Shown piece after piece: positions 40,301-52,223 of a DNA stretch of 64,000 bases. The DNA lies in NCBI GenBank assembly GCA_003640385.1, contig RCAB01000032.1, positions 124,001 to 188,000 on the forward strand. The letters are read 5' to 3'. Both the position numbers and the translations under genes were made by a program. Below the pieces are notes generated by a model. That model was not told the DNA's origin. It searched no databases and saw only the letters and a program-made list of their open reading frames with translations. Numbering within the stretch: position 1 is the stretch's first letter; every line of letters starts with the position of its first letter. This DNA is from Setaria digitata (lineage: Eukaryota; Nematoda; Chromadorea; Rhabditida; Setariidae).

Positions 40301-42234
40301 AGACCTTCCTTACTGGTAAGAAGGTAAGAGAAAGAATTGCCAGGAATCAACTAATAAAGGAATATTAATTAATTCAATGAAACAATTACTTTTTAGTCCA
40401 TCGTTGTCTTACAATATACAATTTACCACCGATATGTCAAAGACAATTAAAGCAATTATTGAGCAATATAATAAAATTGATATTCTTGTATTCGATGGTG
40501 ATAGCTATTTGGGTAGCAATTTCCTTTCAAGTTAGTACCTTTCTGTGTCCTGTTGTATCAGTTTGCTCTCTGGAATATATATATCTCTTCAGCTTATTCT
40601 TATCTTTTTCAAATTTCTTCAGAAATGCAACTTTTAACTGTTGCTAAAGATAAGATAACACGCTCCACTCATAGCAGACAGGAAATGTTGACAATGAATA
40701 AAAATTTTTAAGATGCAATTTTCCTTGAAACACTTGCCAAGGAGATGGAAATGAGAGTAACAGAACAAAATCCTTTTACTTATCAAGAGCGAAATGCCGG
40801 CTTTGTAAGATCATTTACGCATAATCTTACTGAAACAACCATTCATCTTCTAGCATTAAAGGTTTTTTTTTTTTTTATTCTGCTTACTTTTGAACATAAC
40901 TAAAACTTCTCAGTATAGTCTGTGTGATTAGCTTAAGTGGTCCAAATGATATGATAAGGCTTAGACGGTAGAGTGCCATAAGATTGCTCGAAGTGGTGAA
41001 ATGAGATGAATGTATTATTAACCTTTAGGCATTAATCTTTTTGATGGTTTAAATCTTAAAAGAACCTTTTCGTAACAAGACTAACTATGAGATATTTTAT
41101 AGTAATGAATTCAGGGTGCTGGCTATCACATAGGTTTGGATCAGCCAGCAGTGGCTCTACAAATGATTGCCAACTTCCTAGGTCATCCAGGCAATGAAAC
41201 GCAAGAAACTCCACAACTACGTCAAATACTTCCACAATATGAGCCAGAAGAACCACAACAAGGTAAGGCCATCAGCTTTCATTTATAAGTTTTGATTTGT
41301 TGTTCGGAATCTGAAACATTTCTGTCAAAACATGTTCTATCTGTTATAATTTCTCAAATTTCAATAAAAATTTGTAAAAATTCAGGAGAGGAAAGTCATT
41401 TACTTTTCGATTTACATTGCTTAGAATTAAATTAGCGTTTAATACAAAAATGGCTTTCTTTTCAATTTCTATCTCTCAAAAAATGCTAAAATTAATCAGT
41501 CCTAAAGGTAGGATTTTTGAAACGCTATACGTATCAATTTCAATTCTATTCTATCTGTTCTTCACTTTTAAAATCTAATTAATTTTTTGGGTTTACTTTT
41601 TTCAGTTTCTTAGTTTTAGTGTCAAGACGGGAAGCTGATGAGATATTTGACTTACCTGGTCTAACATATGCCATCAATTTCAGACAATATTCAGGATTTT
41701 TGAAAGCTACAGAAGGAAATTATCTTCATTACTGGTGAAAAGCTTTTATTTTTTATCTTATAAACATTGAGAAACTACATTGCTGATTTTTTTTTTTTTT
41801 TTTGATAATTTTTGTTAATGATTTGATTAGGTTCGTGGAATCACAAAATGATCCCAGTAATGATCCAGTTATAATTTGGTTTAACGGTGGTCCAGGATGC
41901 AGTTCGATGGCTGGTTTATTGATGGAAAATGGTCCATTCCATACAAATCCTGATGGAATAACTTTATTCGAAAATGTATTCTCTTGGAATAAGGTAACAA
42001 TTGCAGAAGAATTTGTTCATGTGAATTATTTCGCGAAACTGTGAAGGAAGTTAATAAAATAGCAAAATTTCCAGATGGCAAACGTTTTATACATCGATTC
42101 ACCACGGCAAGTTGGATTTTCTTATCAGAACCATACCATTAATCCAAGCTCCACATTCAATGACGCACTGGTATTTTCATTCTTTTTTTACTAATCTGAA
42201 TCTGAATTTTCTTGAAGCTCTAACGATTAAACCG

Positions 42235-42266
<32 letters not shown>

Positions 42267-45200
42267 CCAATATTGATATTTATATAGCAATTCTTGATTT
42301 CTTCACGGTCTTTTCCAATTTCAAAAATAACCATCTGTATATTGCTGGGGAATCGTATGCTTCTGTTTATGTTTTGAGACTTGCAACGCATATAATTCGT
42401 GAAATTCAGGTAATATTTTAATCAGCTAGGGGAAAAATTAAATTGATCATAACAACTCAGTTAAGTTTCATGTATTATTCAAAATCAAATGTATTAAAAA
42501 ATTTTACACTTTATACACCCCGGTGTAATGCAAAACCAGTGTGCTAGATAATTCTTAGCTGACATATTGTTTCATCAATGAGCTGATAGTTCAAGAAGAA
42601 CTAAATCGAAAATATAGTGCAAGTAATGATCACTGTTATAGCCATCGATATGCCGCCGATCATTTTATAACATATCACATAGAAATTTGAATTTGCATTA
42701 AAGTATTTCATCAAATTTAGTAGAATTGCAATATTATGAACCTTTCCACAAATGCGTGTTTCAGATAAACAATGTAGAACTAAGCTTGAAAGGAATAGTT
42801 GTTGGTAATGGCTATTTTAGCACCATTACGGATGTTAGTTATTATGTTTATATGATTAACTTCTTCTTTTAACTTCTTTAAATTTTTCACTGAAAAACAT
42901 AATCGAGTAAAAATTGCATGTTTCAAAATTATAGCTTATAGAGCTTAAAATAAAACAAAACATTCTCAAAACTAACTGTTTAAGAAAGAAGCAAATTTCG
43001 GAGTAATTCATACTAAAATTTGTTTTAATTTAGGTTCGATCAATATCTGATTACCTCCACTTCCACGCTATATACGGAAAAGAGTATGTCTACATACGTT
43101 TGTTTTTTTGAAAGTTGCTCCAAGTAGAGATTTTCCACAATATATGCTACTTATTTGGAAGATAACAGGAACATTTTGCTTCTTTTTAGAGTTTGGGATC
43201 AGTTGCAGCAGTGTTGTCCACAACGATACGAAGGCAAACCAACAGTGGAATGCTCATTTGAGGACTACATTCTGATCACAGATAAGAGAGATATTGTGCC
43301 AAGACCGGAAGCAAATCAAACTTGTGCTCATCTTGTTGTCAGTCTTGCTACTACAGAATTCCTAGAGACAGTGTTCGTCTTTTATTTTTTTGGAGTCATC
43401 TTTATGTGCATCGGCTTTTATGCTACAAAATATGCTGCCAGGAGTTATTTGAACGAAGAAACTTCTGAAAAGAAACTTGAAAGAACTACTCTGCATTTTT
43501 GGCTACGATTTATGGCTTAGATTGCAAAAGATCTAAGCTGCTTTGAAAGTTTGGAAATAGATCATTATCAATACTTTCAGGGAAGACCCATACAACATAT
43601 ATCAAGACTGTTATCAAGAGACAGAGCCTATCTTACCGTTTCGTTATCATCATCACAAACATATCTTGCGTAGTGGAAAGCGTCAAAACAAAGCGCAAAC
43701 ATTACGAGCTGATGCTAACACTGCATACAGAAAGGTGAACGATTCTCTTGCTGTTTTTGCAAGAGAAATTTTACTTCTTGAGCTGATCTGCTTACATATG
43801 TCTAAAAAAATTCGAAAAAAAAAAAAAAAAACTGATATTGGAGTTCATTCTCGAATTCATCATTGATGAAAAAAATCACTTCCTCTCTTTTAGCCATGGC
43901 CTATTCACACACGTTCAACTGATGCACTTGGCGGTTTTCCGTGCTACATGTACCGGACCACAACTAATTATCTGAACCAGGCTTACGTTCGGAATGCTCT
44001 TCATATACCTGCTTACATCCAACCATATGAACTTTGCAGGTAAGCGCCATCTTATACTAAATGCTTCTGAACTGGAAACATCTCATTAATTAAAATCAGT
44101 GCTTATTTCGAATGATAATTTAGCAGCGCCATAAACGCCGTCTACAGCAGTTTGGACAGTGATACAACACCACTGTTGCAACAGTTGCTTGATAGCAATT
44201 ATCCATTACGGGCACTATTTTACAATGGTGATGCTGATACGGCTTGTAATTTTCTGGGAGTTGAATGGTTCGTGGAACAGTTTTCAAAGTCAAACAATAT
44301 GGTAAGTGTGACTAGGAAGAGTAGAAGAATTAAAAGATCAGCAATGCAATAGTGTTTGAATTGTGCACTGATTACGATAGAGGCACAGAAACAGGAAAAA
44401 TAAATGAAACAGCAGTTAACTGTCAATTATTGAAATTCATAATCTTTATAAGTCTATCGTAAGTTTGCAGAAAATCAAAATTTTTACTGCTATCGAAATA
44501 GATGAGAGAAAGAAAATCTGAAATATCTGTTGAACAGGGTAGATTCTACAACCAATCCTTCTCAACTCCATGTTCAGTTGGTTGATTTTTTTGAGTTATA
44601 AAAATATTTTAGAATACGAGTGAGAAAGATACTTGGCTTTACCGATTAGGAACGCAGCGATCGACACAGATTGCTGGTTACAAAAAGATTTTTGAGAAAA
44701 ACGAACTAAAAATCGATTTTGCTACTGTTAAGGTTCTATTATTACATTGATTATCGGTTTATAAAATTGATTTTTGAAAATTAAATTCGCATTTGATGTG
44801 CAAGAACATATCGAAGCTTCGGTAATAAAGAATTATTCAGAAAAAGAAAAAAAAAGACCTGCAAAAGAAAGATTGCAATAGATTAGCCTTATTCTCTAAA
44901 ATGAAATCAGCCTTTAAAATCTTACAACAATATTCTCTAATTTAGGAACTATTCTTTAAATTTCAGTTACTTCTGCAAAATTTCAGCCATTCCATTAATA
45001 GCCAGAGGTGTCGACAGTTCTGCGAAGCAAATAATAATAAATAATTCTTTCAACAAATTTATAGGGTGCCGGCCATATGGTCCCAATTACTCGTTCTGGT
45101 CCTGTGCTCCAACTGTTAACAAACTTTGTACGTCAGAACGATTACGATGATGCGCTACTGTTTAGTTTGAATCGACAGCCTCTTCTGTCACAGTTCAACG

Positions 45201-45475
45201 TATGTATGTCTAATTCGCATTTGGAAACTTTTGAAAATTTGAATCATTGCAGCTTTCAATTTGAGCATTTATCCGATGAATATAATAAATCATAGGTATA
45301 AGTTAATGCTGAGGACTACAAACTAGACAGTTCAGATCACTGATGAACCAGTAGCTAAAGAACTGCTCTTGCCAGCCTCATTCGTCTTTCGTCCTTTAAT
45401 TGTTTTAGTCCTTAATTAATTTGCGCATTTTAGCGAACCACCGATATCTCTCGCAAAATCGAGCTCAGCATGTAA
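25370..45475 (+). CDS. Four-module serine carboxypeptidase (S10) polyprotein
   Basis: Forty-six exons (11+11+11+13) join without a phase break into 6,327 bases, about 2,108 residues. Residues 1 to about 25 form a signal peptide ([17 protein letters not shown]), so the product should be secreted or lysosomal. Four S10 modules of about 520 residues follow, each with a start like [17 protein letters not shown], a GGPGCS-type loop, a GxSY-type serine motif, an NGDxD-type aspartate motif and a GAGH-type histidine motif. Equivalent exons have the same lengths and phases (for example 163, 96, 144 and 122 bases). The three introns between modules are all phase 1 (31167-31680, 36900-37205, 41263-41619), which argues for one gene. 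Module 4 is canonical; 1 and 3 are degenerate. C. elegans K10C2.1, as I recall, is a similar large protein. S10 enzymes remove C-terminal residues at acid pH. One donor (27662, GC) and five AAG acceptors are unusual. Confidence 0.9.
26257..26391. repeat. 67-bp direct repeat split by a single N
   Basis: 26257-26323 and 26325-26391 differ at two bases and are separated only by an N at 26324. It lies in an intron of carboxypeptidase module 1. It looks like an unmerged contig overlap rather than a biological repeat. Confidence 0.9.
30506..30895. repeat. About 190-bp direct repeat split by a single N
   Basis: Sequence from 30506 recurs from 30701 with only a few changes; an N at 30699 lies at the join. 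The first copy starts inside the end of the tenth exon of module 1 (ATAAAG|GTGAGC), so the donor itself is duplicated. Probably an assembly artefact or two unmerged alleles. Confidence 0.9.
31681..36899 (+). other. Carboxypeptidase module 2: triad present, atypical loop
   Basis: Exons: 31681-31795, 32084-32246, 33251-33346, 33523-33666, 33853-33974, 34094-34276, 34594-34708, 35105-35250, 35957-36093, 36245-36390, 36707-36899. It has Ser (ITGQSYAA, about S699), Asp ([11 protein letters not shown], about D944) and His (DAGHFVSLD, about H1004). The oxyanion loop is NGGTGCSLL instead of NGGPGCSS. One carboxylate-site glutamate is kept (FFSENGPF) and the other is Gln (GQS). Activity is possible but probably altered. 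An in-frame stop at 36935-36937 lies just past the end. I read past it by splicing at A|GTAAAT (36899/36900) to TTTTAG (37205), both phase 1 like the other module joints. Confidence 0.85.
37206..41262 (+). other. Carboxypeptidase module 3: pseudoenzyme lacking all three catalytic residues
   Basis: Exons: 37206-37389, 37803-37959, 38202-38282, 38370-38510, 38967-39085, 39206-39367, 39661-39808, 39998-40113, 40397-40530, 40713-40861, 41115-41262. The serine motif is IFGQGYGG (Gly at about 1237), the aspartate motif is [11 protein letters not shown] (Tyr at about 1471), and the histidine motif is GAGYHIGLD (Tyr at about 1532). The loop is GDGPGCSVL. The fold signature residues around these sites remain, and the frame is open through eleven exons, so the module is under constraint for something other than catalysis. 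It has an N-terminal acidic linker ([11 protein letters not shown]). The tenth exon follows TTTTTAAG rather than CAG. Confidence 0.88.
41620..45475 (+). other. Carboxypeptidase module 4: canonical S10 catalytic domain
   Basis: Exons: 41620-41734, 41831-41993, 42075-42170, 42266-42409, 42765-42833, 43034-43083, 43190-43372, 43581-43734, 43894-44039, 44124-44301, 44613-44732, 45065-45199, 45434-45475. All diagnostic motifs are intact: [28 protein letters not shown] (about S1732), [13 protein letters not shown] (about D1989) and GAGHMVPI (about H2054). Both carboxylate-site glutamates are present (ENGPF and GES). This is the only module predicted to be fully active. It has one intron the others lack, splitting the exon after the GNG motif (42834-43033), and a short C-terminal tail ([13 protein letters not shown]). 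The expected conserved acidic residue after GHMVP is Thr. Confidence 0.92.
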
Positions 45476-47419
45476 GTATTTTCATTAGTTTACGTTATAA
45501 GTACCTTCTCATTATCCACGCAGTGGCTCAAAATCAAATTCCATAGTCTAGTCAAATTTTGGTTCAAACTGCCTTTCTCCATACTTCCGTTAATCAATCA
45601 TGTCGTACCATATTGACAAAATCAGTCAATACTATCTTCCTTTTTTTTTTCTTCTTTTTTTTTTGGCACTACTGGTTTTATTTACGAAAACATGAAACAC
45701 CCATTTAAGATTGAAATTTCTAAATTTTTTTTTACTTCACTGAATTCCAGTCTTATATACTACATGTATTGTAACTGCTTGTTAAAAAAAATTATATGTC
45801 GAGAATATTGCATGAGAAATATTGATAGCACTTTCAGGGGAACTCCACAGATTTCAACCTCAACGTTAGTCGTAAATGCTAAATACAGAAGTGAATGGGA
45901 GTAACTCTAAACAACCACTATCCCAGTTTAAAAACTTGGGAATTGGAATCAAATTCTTCATTTCTGTGATTTACTTTATAATAACTAAAAGTTTTAATTC
46001 ATGTAAGAGACTTCAGTACAATATTTTTATTGGAATCATATTTTATACACTTTTTTGTAGACTGAAACTGGATATAGCACTTGAAAAAAAAAATATATAT
46101 ATATATATATATAATCGATAGTTGGTATTTATCTTTTTAATGTAAACTTGAAAATTCCAATAATAAAAGTTTTTATTTTAAAATTTTGATGGTAATACAA
46201 AGGTAGTAAAAAATATTACGTGACACTTTCAAAGCCTTTTATGATGCATGATTCTTCTTGAAAAGGCTCATAATTATCAACTGAATAATGTTATTAAAAT
46301 TACTGCCTGAAGTTAACAATATCCGCTTAATAAAAAAAAACGTTCCTGCCCACAGATTTTTAGCAAGCTAAACAGTGNCATAATGTTATCAAAATTACTG
46401 CCTGAAATCGTTCGCTTAATAAAAAAAAACGTTCCTGCCCACAGATTTTTAGCAAGCTAAACAGTGNCTTTCAAAGCCTTTTATGATGCATGATTCTTCT
46501 TGAAAAGGCTCATAATTATCAACTGCATAATGTTATCAAAATTACTGCCTGAAATCGTTCGCTTAATAAAAAAAAACGTTCCTGCCCACAGATTTTTAGC
46601 AAGCTAAACAGTGAGTTGAGGTAAGTTTTGAAATTTGTGAAGGATACTTCATTATAAATACAAGAAAACTTCTTCGATCCATTCCGTATATTCTCGCTTG
46701 ACTTTCACGCTGTATTTCACTTCATATTTTGTGTGAGGCAGCTAGGCATCTTATGTAGTGTAATGAAATGGGCAAACGTTAGTATATCTTAGCTCTCAAA
46801 TTAAATACCAATTTTCGGCACCAATGGTAGCAATTTTTTCATTTAAAAAACATAAACTTTGGTAGAATGTCGAACTTGATGTTCAAGTAACGTGGAGAAC
46901 CGATCTATGTATATTACTGGAACAGTAAAGTCTGAGAATAAAATATTTACTTTGCAATAAAATACCCATTTTCTATTTCACAGAAACTGAAGATGTTCAA
47001 AATACATAAACCTTTATGGGGTATTTTTTATAATGTCATCCAAGTTCATACCTCATATATTTTTGTACATAAAAATACCAAACATGATTGTAACAAAGCT
47101 GCCGCTAGTGCTCAGAAAAATTAATTATTCGAAAAAAAATCCTCATATTTTAAATATAAATTACTACTTGTCCGAGATTATTTTACCACAACAACTTTAT
47201 TATAAAATGACTATATAAAGCGAAAATAAAAAAGACATAAAAGGATATGAAGTAGCAACAACAACCTCTGGCTAATGCAAAGAAATCAAAACTGAAAAAT
47301 AAAGTCATAACATTAACAAAGGAAATTAACAAACAAAATAGACTTTAGAAGTGCGTAAAACGAAAAATTTTCGATGCTCCTAATTTCTGGATTAAACGAA
47401 ATCCTAAAAATTATATCGG
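45476..47419. other. Intergenic stretch between convergent genes
   Basis: It lies between the 3' ends of the carboxypeptidase gene (+) and the DCAF15-like gene (-). It contains an (AT)n run at 46092-46113 and a three-part near-identical repeat with two single Ns (46378, 46467), listed separately. No gene was found; the plus-strand frames at 45692-46121 and 47033-47218 look like chance. Confidence 0.5.
46230..46613. repeat. Three overlapping near-identical copies joined by Ns
   Basis: The segment from TTTCAAAGCC through GCAAGCTAAACAGTG occurs fully at the left and the right, and partially in the middle, with an N at 46378 and 46467 at the two joins. A few bases differ between copies (for example AAGTTAACAATATCCGC versus AAATCGTTCGC). 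The pattern is that of failed overlap merging. Confidence 0.85.
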
Positions 47420-50400
47420 CTAAGTAATTTTGGGTCGAGTAAATTCTTTCCAAATCGTGATTCCTGAAGAGGCAGATGCCAAAAATTCTAAACTTTCACC
47501 TGCAACAATGCTTGATATTACTAGTGATTTCAGGGAACAAGTGAACATAGTAGATGAAAAACAACTTGAATTCCAATCCAAGAAAAATTTGATGGAACGG
47601 TAGTAAAATTTAGACTGTTTTCAGGAAGTTCAAGAACGGAGAATGTTGCTGTGGTTATTAACCTAAACTTTTTTCGGGAAAAAATGTTGAACGACGAGAG
47701 TAGCCATGTTTTTTTTCATATGCACAAAAAAAGAGAGGGAGAGAGGAAAAAAAAAAACCATTCAGAAATGGAAGATTGGATATCACTCGTTCATCATGAG
47801 TAAATTCGCCCTTTGCAACGTTTTTAAATGGATACCACTGATCTGGACGATGTGCAACCGTCCAAGGAACTAAACGCATGCCTCTAAAAGAAGATATCTG
47901 ACGTGTTCCTGAAAGATGAAAATTTTCCCATTCTTTGTAGAAAAAAAGTTATAAAATGAAAGGACTCGAAGAAAAGTTTAGAACTGCTGAAATTTCATAT
48001 TCTTTGGAAATCATAAGATAAAGTAGATTTTAAATAAGCAGTACGATAGCTCAATAAAAGCTAAAAAAGATCAAGTTTTACAGCTATCAAAACAACAAAC
48101 AGTCAGATGAAGCAGTATGATGGTTTACTACAGAAAACGAAAAATTAGGCAATGAAATTAACCTTCGAAAGTATTCCATACAATATAAAGTACAACAATG
48201 TAAGCAGAATTCCTACCCGCCTCACCAGGTCCTTTAGCTTCAACAACTGCAGTCACCACAATATTAGCTATATACTGCTCACAATCCAATAGATCTACCT
48301 GCAGTAGAAAAAAAAGAACTTTAGCGTTTATTCAGTCATAGTAAATGATAATTATTCGTGTATTTTTAGCTTTATAACATGAAAAATAAAATCTTAAGCA
48401 CGCAGTGTAGTTACATAGACTTCCAATACTTTAAACTACGTAATTTAATATTAAAACTACAACTGACCAGTGAAATCATCTACTGAGGGACTCAAGTAAT
48501 TCATTACATTATAGGAACATCTGAGTATAAAAATAACATATGTTTAAAAGTTTAAATATTCATAAGTGCTCACAAACTCCACCACCTACTAATTCAAATC
48601 GAGTGGAAGAAGTCACTAGTATCCTGATCAAGGAAATCACTATATATATGTTAGAAAATGGCAAAAATAAACAGCAGATGAATTAAGGAAAAAAGAGGAA
48701 ATAAAGGGTAGGAAAAATTAAATATCCACATAAATCGAGAACTCATCCAGGCTGAAAATTACACGAAAAAAAAACAGAATAGGTATACCTCGTAATCGAT
48801 TATACCTTCATACTTATAATTTCCATACATACGGGAAACGACTACAGGCATGATTTCGTACAGCAAACGTTCAATGTCCATCACAGTTTCGGTGATGAAA
48901 AGCGGCTCTATTAAGCCCGCTGGTGAAGGTGAGGCATCTAAGTATATAATGTTATTTATAAAAATAATGAAAATTAGCTGAAAGTTGAAAACGACTTAAT
49001 CTATATGGAAAAAAAATGAAAATAGTCACTTACTTTAGGACTTTCAAAGTATATTAAGTTCCTCATGTCAGCCAGTATTCACTGCACCTATCAAGTAAAT
49101 GTACATAGACAAAAAAGAAGAATAAACCTTCAATAATGACTCGTTTTAAATAGTACTCTCGAGGGATGTTTCCGTAATATGAGGTTGCGTCGTCAACTCT
49201 AATATCCTGCGAATTACACCCTTGAAATATTTCTGGTTCACCACCGCCTTCTATCCCAGGATCAACTACTTGCATTATCTGGAACAAACGAGAAAATCAA
49301 AAATCTCAAAACTTCACAAAATTTCAACTGGAGACAAACAAAATTAGAATCAACCAGAAAGACTTATACAAGCACTAATTTTCACGGTGCATTAATCGCC
49401 AGTATTATACTGATAAAAGAAGCATACTTTATTAAAATGCCTAGATAAGATTCTCGATACTAACCATTAGCACTGCAATCTTGTATCATTTTAACGATGG
49501 CTTTCAAATTTAACAGGAATCAGCAAAGATTATCAAACATAACATTTTATAAAATATCTTTTAAGAAAATTTGCGAAAAAAACTGATTCTACAACATACC
49601 ATTCGAGACATGCGCCGTGCTTTAAGAGGTGGACAGTTTTTTGTAAACAGGTATGAAATTAATGCAGTCCCGCCATTTATTATACCACCATGATCCGTTG
49701 AGCGCAGAACTGTTCTGAAATTTTTTTTCAGATCAAAACTGAGCTCCCAACAGCGGTATATTAAGACTCGGATGAGTTGTTTGCAGCACCTTATAACGAG
49801 TCAAAGTAACTAAGATTGAACAAATAAGGAAAGCATATGCACCATTATTACTTTTTTTTTAACCCATTATTAGAATGAGGATAAAAAATTATACAAGCAA
49901 TCATAGAGTAGAATTAAAGAAACCTCGACATTTTTAAGCCATTCCAGCGATAAGACATCACAAGACACGTAGTTAAAGAAACGGTGATGCGAAAACGAAA
50001 TAGTATGAATTTAACTTTAGCAATGACCGAGAAAGGCTCCAAGTCCAATCTCGATGTAGCTGCATTTGTTGGCTCATTATTTTGCTTTCTGAAATCATTA
50101 AGTATAACAACTTTGAAGACAACTTTCTTATATCTCATTTAGGATATAAAGAAAAAATATCGAGTATATGAATATACTGGTCCAAGGTAGTATTTAGTGA
50201 GTATAACAGTTTACCTCTTCAAAGCTTCAAATAAATAAAAAAGCATGTAGCTTTTGGACATATATGTGCACTGAAATTAAAATCATTACTTAAAATTATA
50301 TTTCGAACTCTGTTAGTCTGCAGCGAGGTTTGCAAATTATCGACACCACAAAAGATAACAGCATTTTTACATTTTTTCTGTTTAAAAAGAAAAAAAAAAA

Positions 50401-52223
50401 CTAACGCAAGGCCGACGATTGAAATATGTGAAGAACTGTATGGGAATGTTGCGTAAACTTTCGCAGTGCTCGGCCAGAATGCAAAAGTTGCAATGAAAGC
50501 CTATTAAAATATAAATGAAATATTGCAAAATATGTATATGCCCATGAAAAAGTTATTCAGTCCTCGGAATTATACGAATGTACCAGATTTTAACAAAATA
50601 TAAAATTTTTACAGGTCTAAGTAGTGTTGCTGATAATTCAAATATAATAACATTGAGTTCTGTTTCGTCCTCATCTTGTCCCGCTGAAATGTTTTAAAAT
50701 AAAATCGTACTTAAAATCAAAAATAACATGAGGATAGATTCAATTACTCAAGCATAGTTTAACAAAAATATAAGTTTGCACTACAGTCTTGAAAGAATAA
50801 AAACAATAAACCTGAGTGATATGAATCAGGAAACGAATATATCAAACCAACTGCATAGCGAGAATCATTCGAAAGACCTATGAAAAGGCACCTGAAATCT
50901 ATGCTTATGTTCTTATGTTTATGCTTATGTTCTTTGAAATCTTTTTTTTTTTTTCTTTTCTTATGTTCTCACTTTCACACCTGAAAGTTCAAACTAGAAA
51001 AGGCTTTTGAAGCTCCATTTTTTACTGAAGGTAAAAAATATACAGCACCTCCTCATTTTGAATTTTAGCATATAAGTGAGAACATAACCCATCCAAACTA
51101 GAAAAGGCTTTTGAAGCTCCCCATAAACTGACTTTGCATATTAAAATAAATCGTCGTAGGCTTCAGTTAAGGTTATTTTGATGAGGTCAGGTTAGCAAAT
51201 ACGTTTGTTCTAATATTTAATATACACATCAATCACTCAAAACAAAAAAGAAAAAACAAACAAATGATGTTGAAGGAACTTACTCCCGAGCAATATTCAG
51301 GAAACGTTTCACACCTGAAAGTTCAACTAAATATGGACAATTCAGTTGGTCCAGCCGGACTCGACAAGCCATTCGATTCAGCCGTCTTGCTTTTCCATAT
51401 AACTAGAAATACAACTAGAATAAATATTCATGAATAATTTGAAATAATGCATAATTACAAGTAGTCAAAATTTTAAGCTCTCACTTTATATTCAAAAATG
51501 GAACTTCGCGCTTGCAGTAGTTTCATAAAATTTCGACAAATATGTTGATTTCTTTTTTGAATGGGAACATAGATACATGAGAAATTCGATCTAAATCTTA
51601 TACTTGGTTTAGTTAGATATGCTTAGCATTATATTCCGCTCGAAATCTCGAATAAGAAAAAGTCACTCGCTTGCTAGATATGTAGAGGAATTTATTTTAT
51701 GAATAAACAACATTGATATTTTCATCTCTCATTAAAGTAATGGTGAAATAAATGCCATTATGTAGTTATTTTGTTATCGCTGATAAAGACACTGATCGAA
51801 CTACTTAGATTAACTATCAGCAGCTGGATCATTTGGTTTATATGAATCTTACGAACAGTTTCGTCATTATGCTTCCACCAATAAATAACGGAGAGAGAAA
51901 TGACCAAATTATCAGCAAAAAACATAAACATTTTAAACATAAGTCACAGGTTAAAAAAAGAAAAAAAAAAAAAAAAGATTAGACAAAGAAAAGGAGCTAA
52001 GTGACAGTGAATACGAAACAACAATTAAAGTAACAAACAAAATGAGGATAACCTCACGATGGTGGATAATTCTGGGTAATGATGAACTTCCTGATTTCTT
52101 TCGCATCAAAAGCTGTACCAAGTGATGTGATCCCATTAGCTTCTGATCATGCTGATGATTAGAGTATCTGCTGACCGCTGATGAAGATGCCATTTGATCA
52201 ACCAAGCTTTTCTCCATTATCAT
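47420..52223 (-). CDS. DCAF15-like protein (candidate CUL4-DDB1 substrate receptor)
   Basis: Twelve minus-strand exons: 52053-52223, 51284-51402, 50812-50891, 50613-50683, 50406-50500, 49969-50088, 49600-49714, 49128-49278, 48789-48937, 48217-48298, 47759-47908, 47420-47499. They keep phase and give 460 residues. An N-terminal polar segment is followed by ARRLNRMACRVRLDQL, then ECLFIGLSNDSRYAVGLIYS and FIATFAFWPSTAKVYATFPY. The C-terminal half has MDIERLLYEIMPVVVSRMYG, IIDYEVDLLDCEQYIANIVV and an end like FLNGESLEFLASASSGITIW. The order 'RVCxxL - linker - FxGxSxxxRYxxxY - strand - WPSxAxxV', an acidic middle, and a late 'D-Y-D...LDCE...' strand pair match DCAF15, a DDB1/CUL4-associated receptor of about 600 residues. 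Similarity is remote and judged by eye, so the name is tentative although the gene is well supported. The first ATG (52221-52223) and the third codon are both usable. Confidence 0.55.
50961..51120. repeat. Mosaic of short duplications in an intron
   Basis: A 20-bp piece (50973-50992) is identical to part of the neighbouring exon (51307-51326). A 27-bp piece at 50990-51016 recurs at 51094-51120, and a 14-bp inverted pair lies at 50961-50974 and 51074-51087. It suggests local template-switch rearrangement involving exon 2 of the DCAF15-like gene. Confidence 0.8.
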
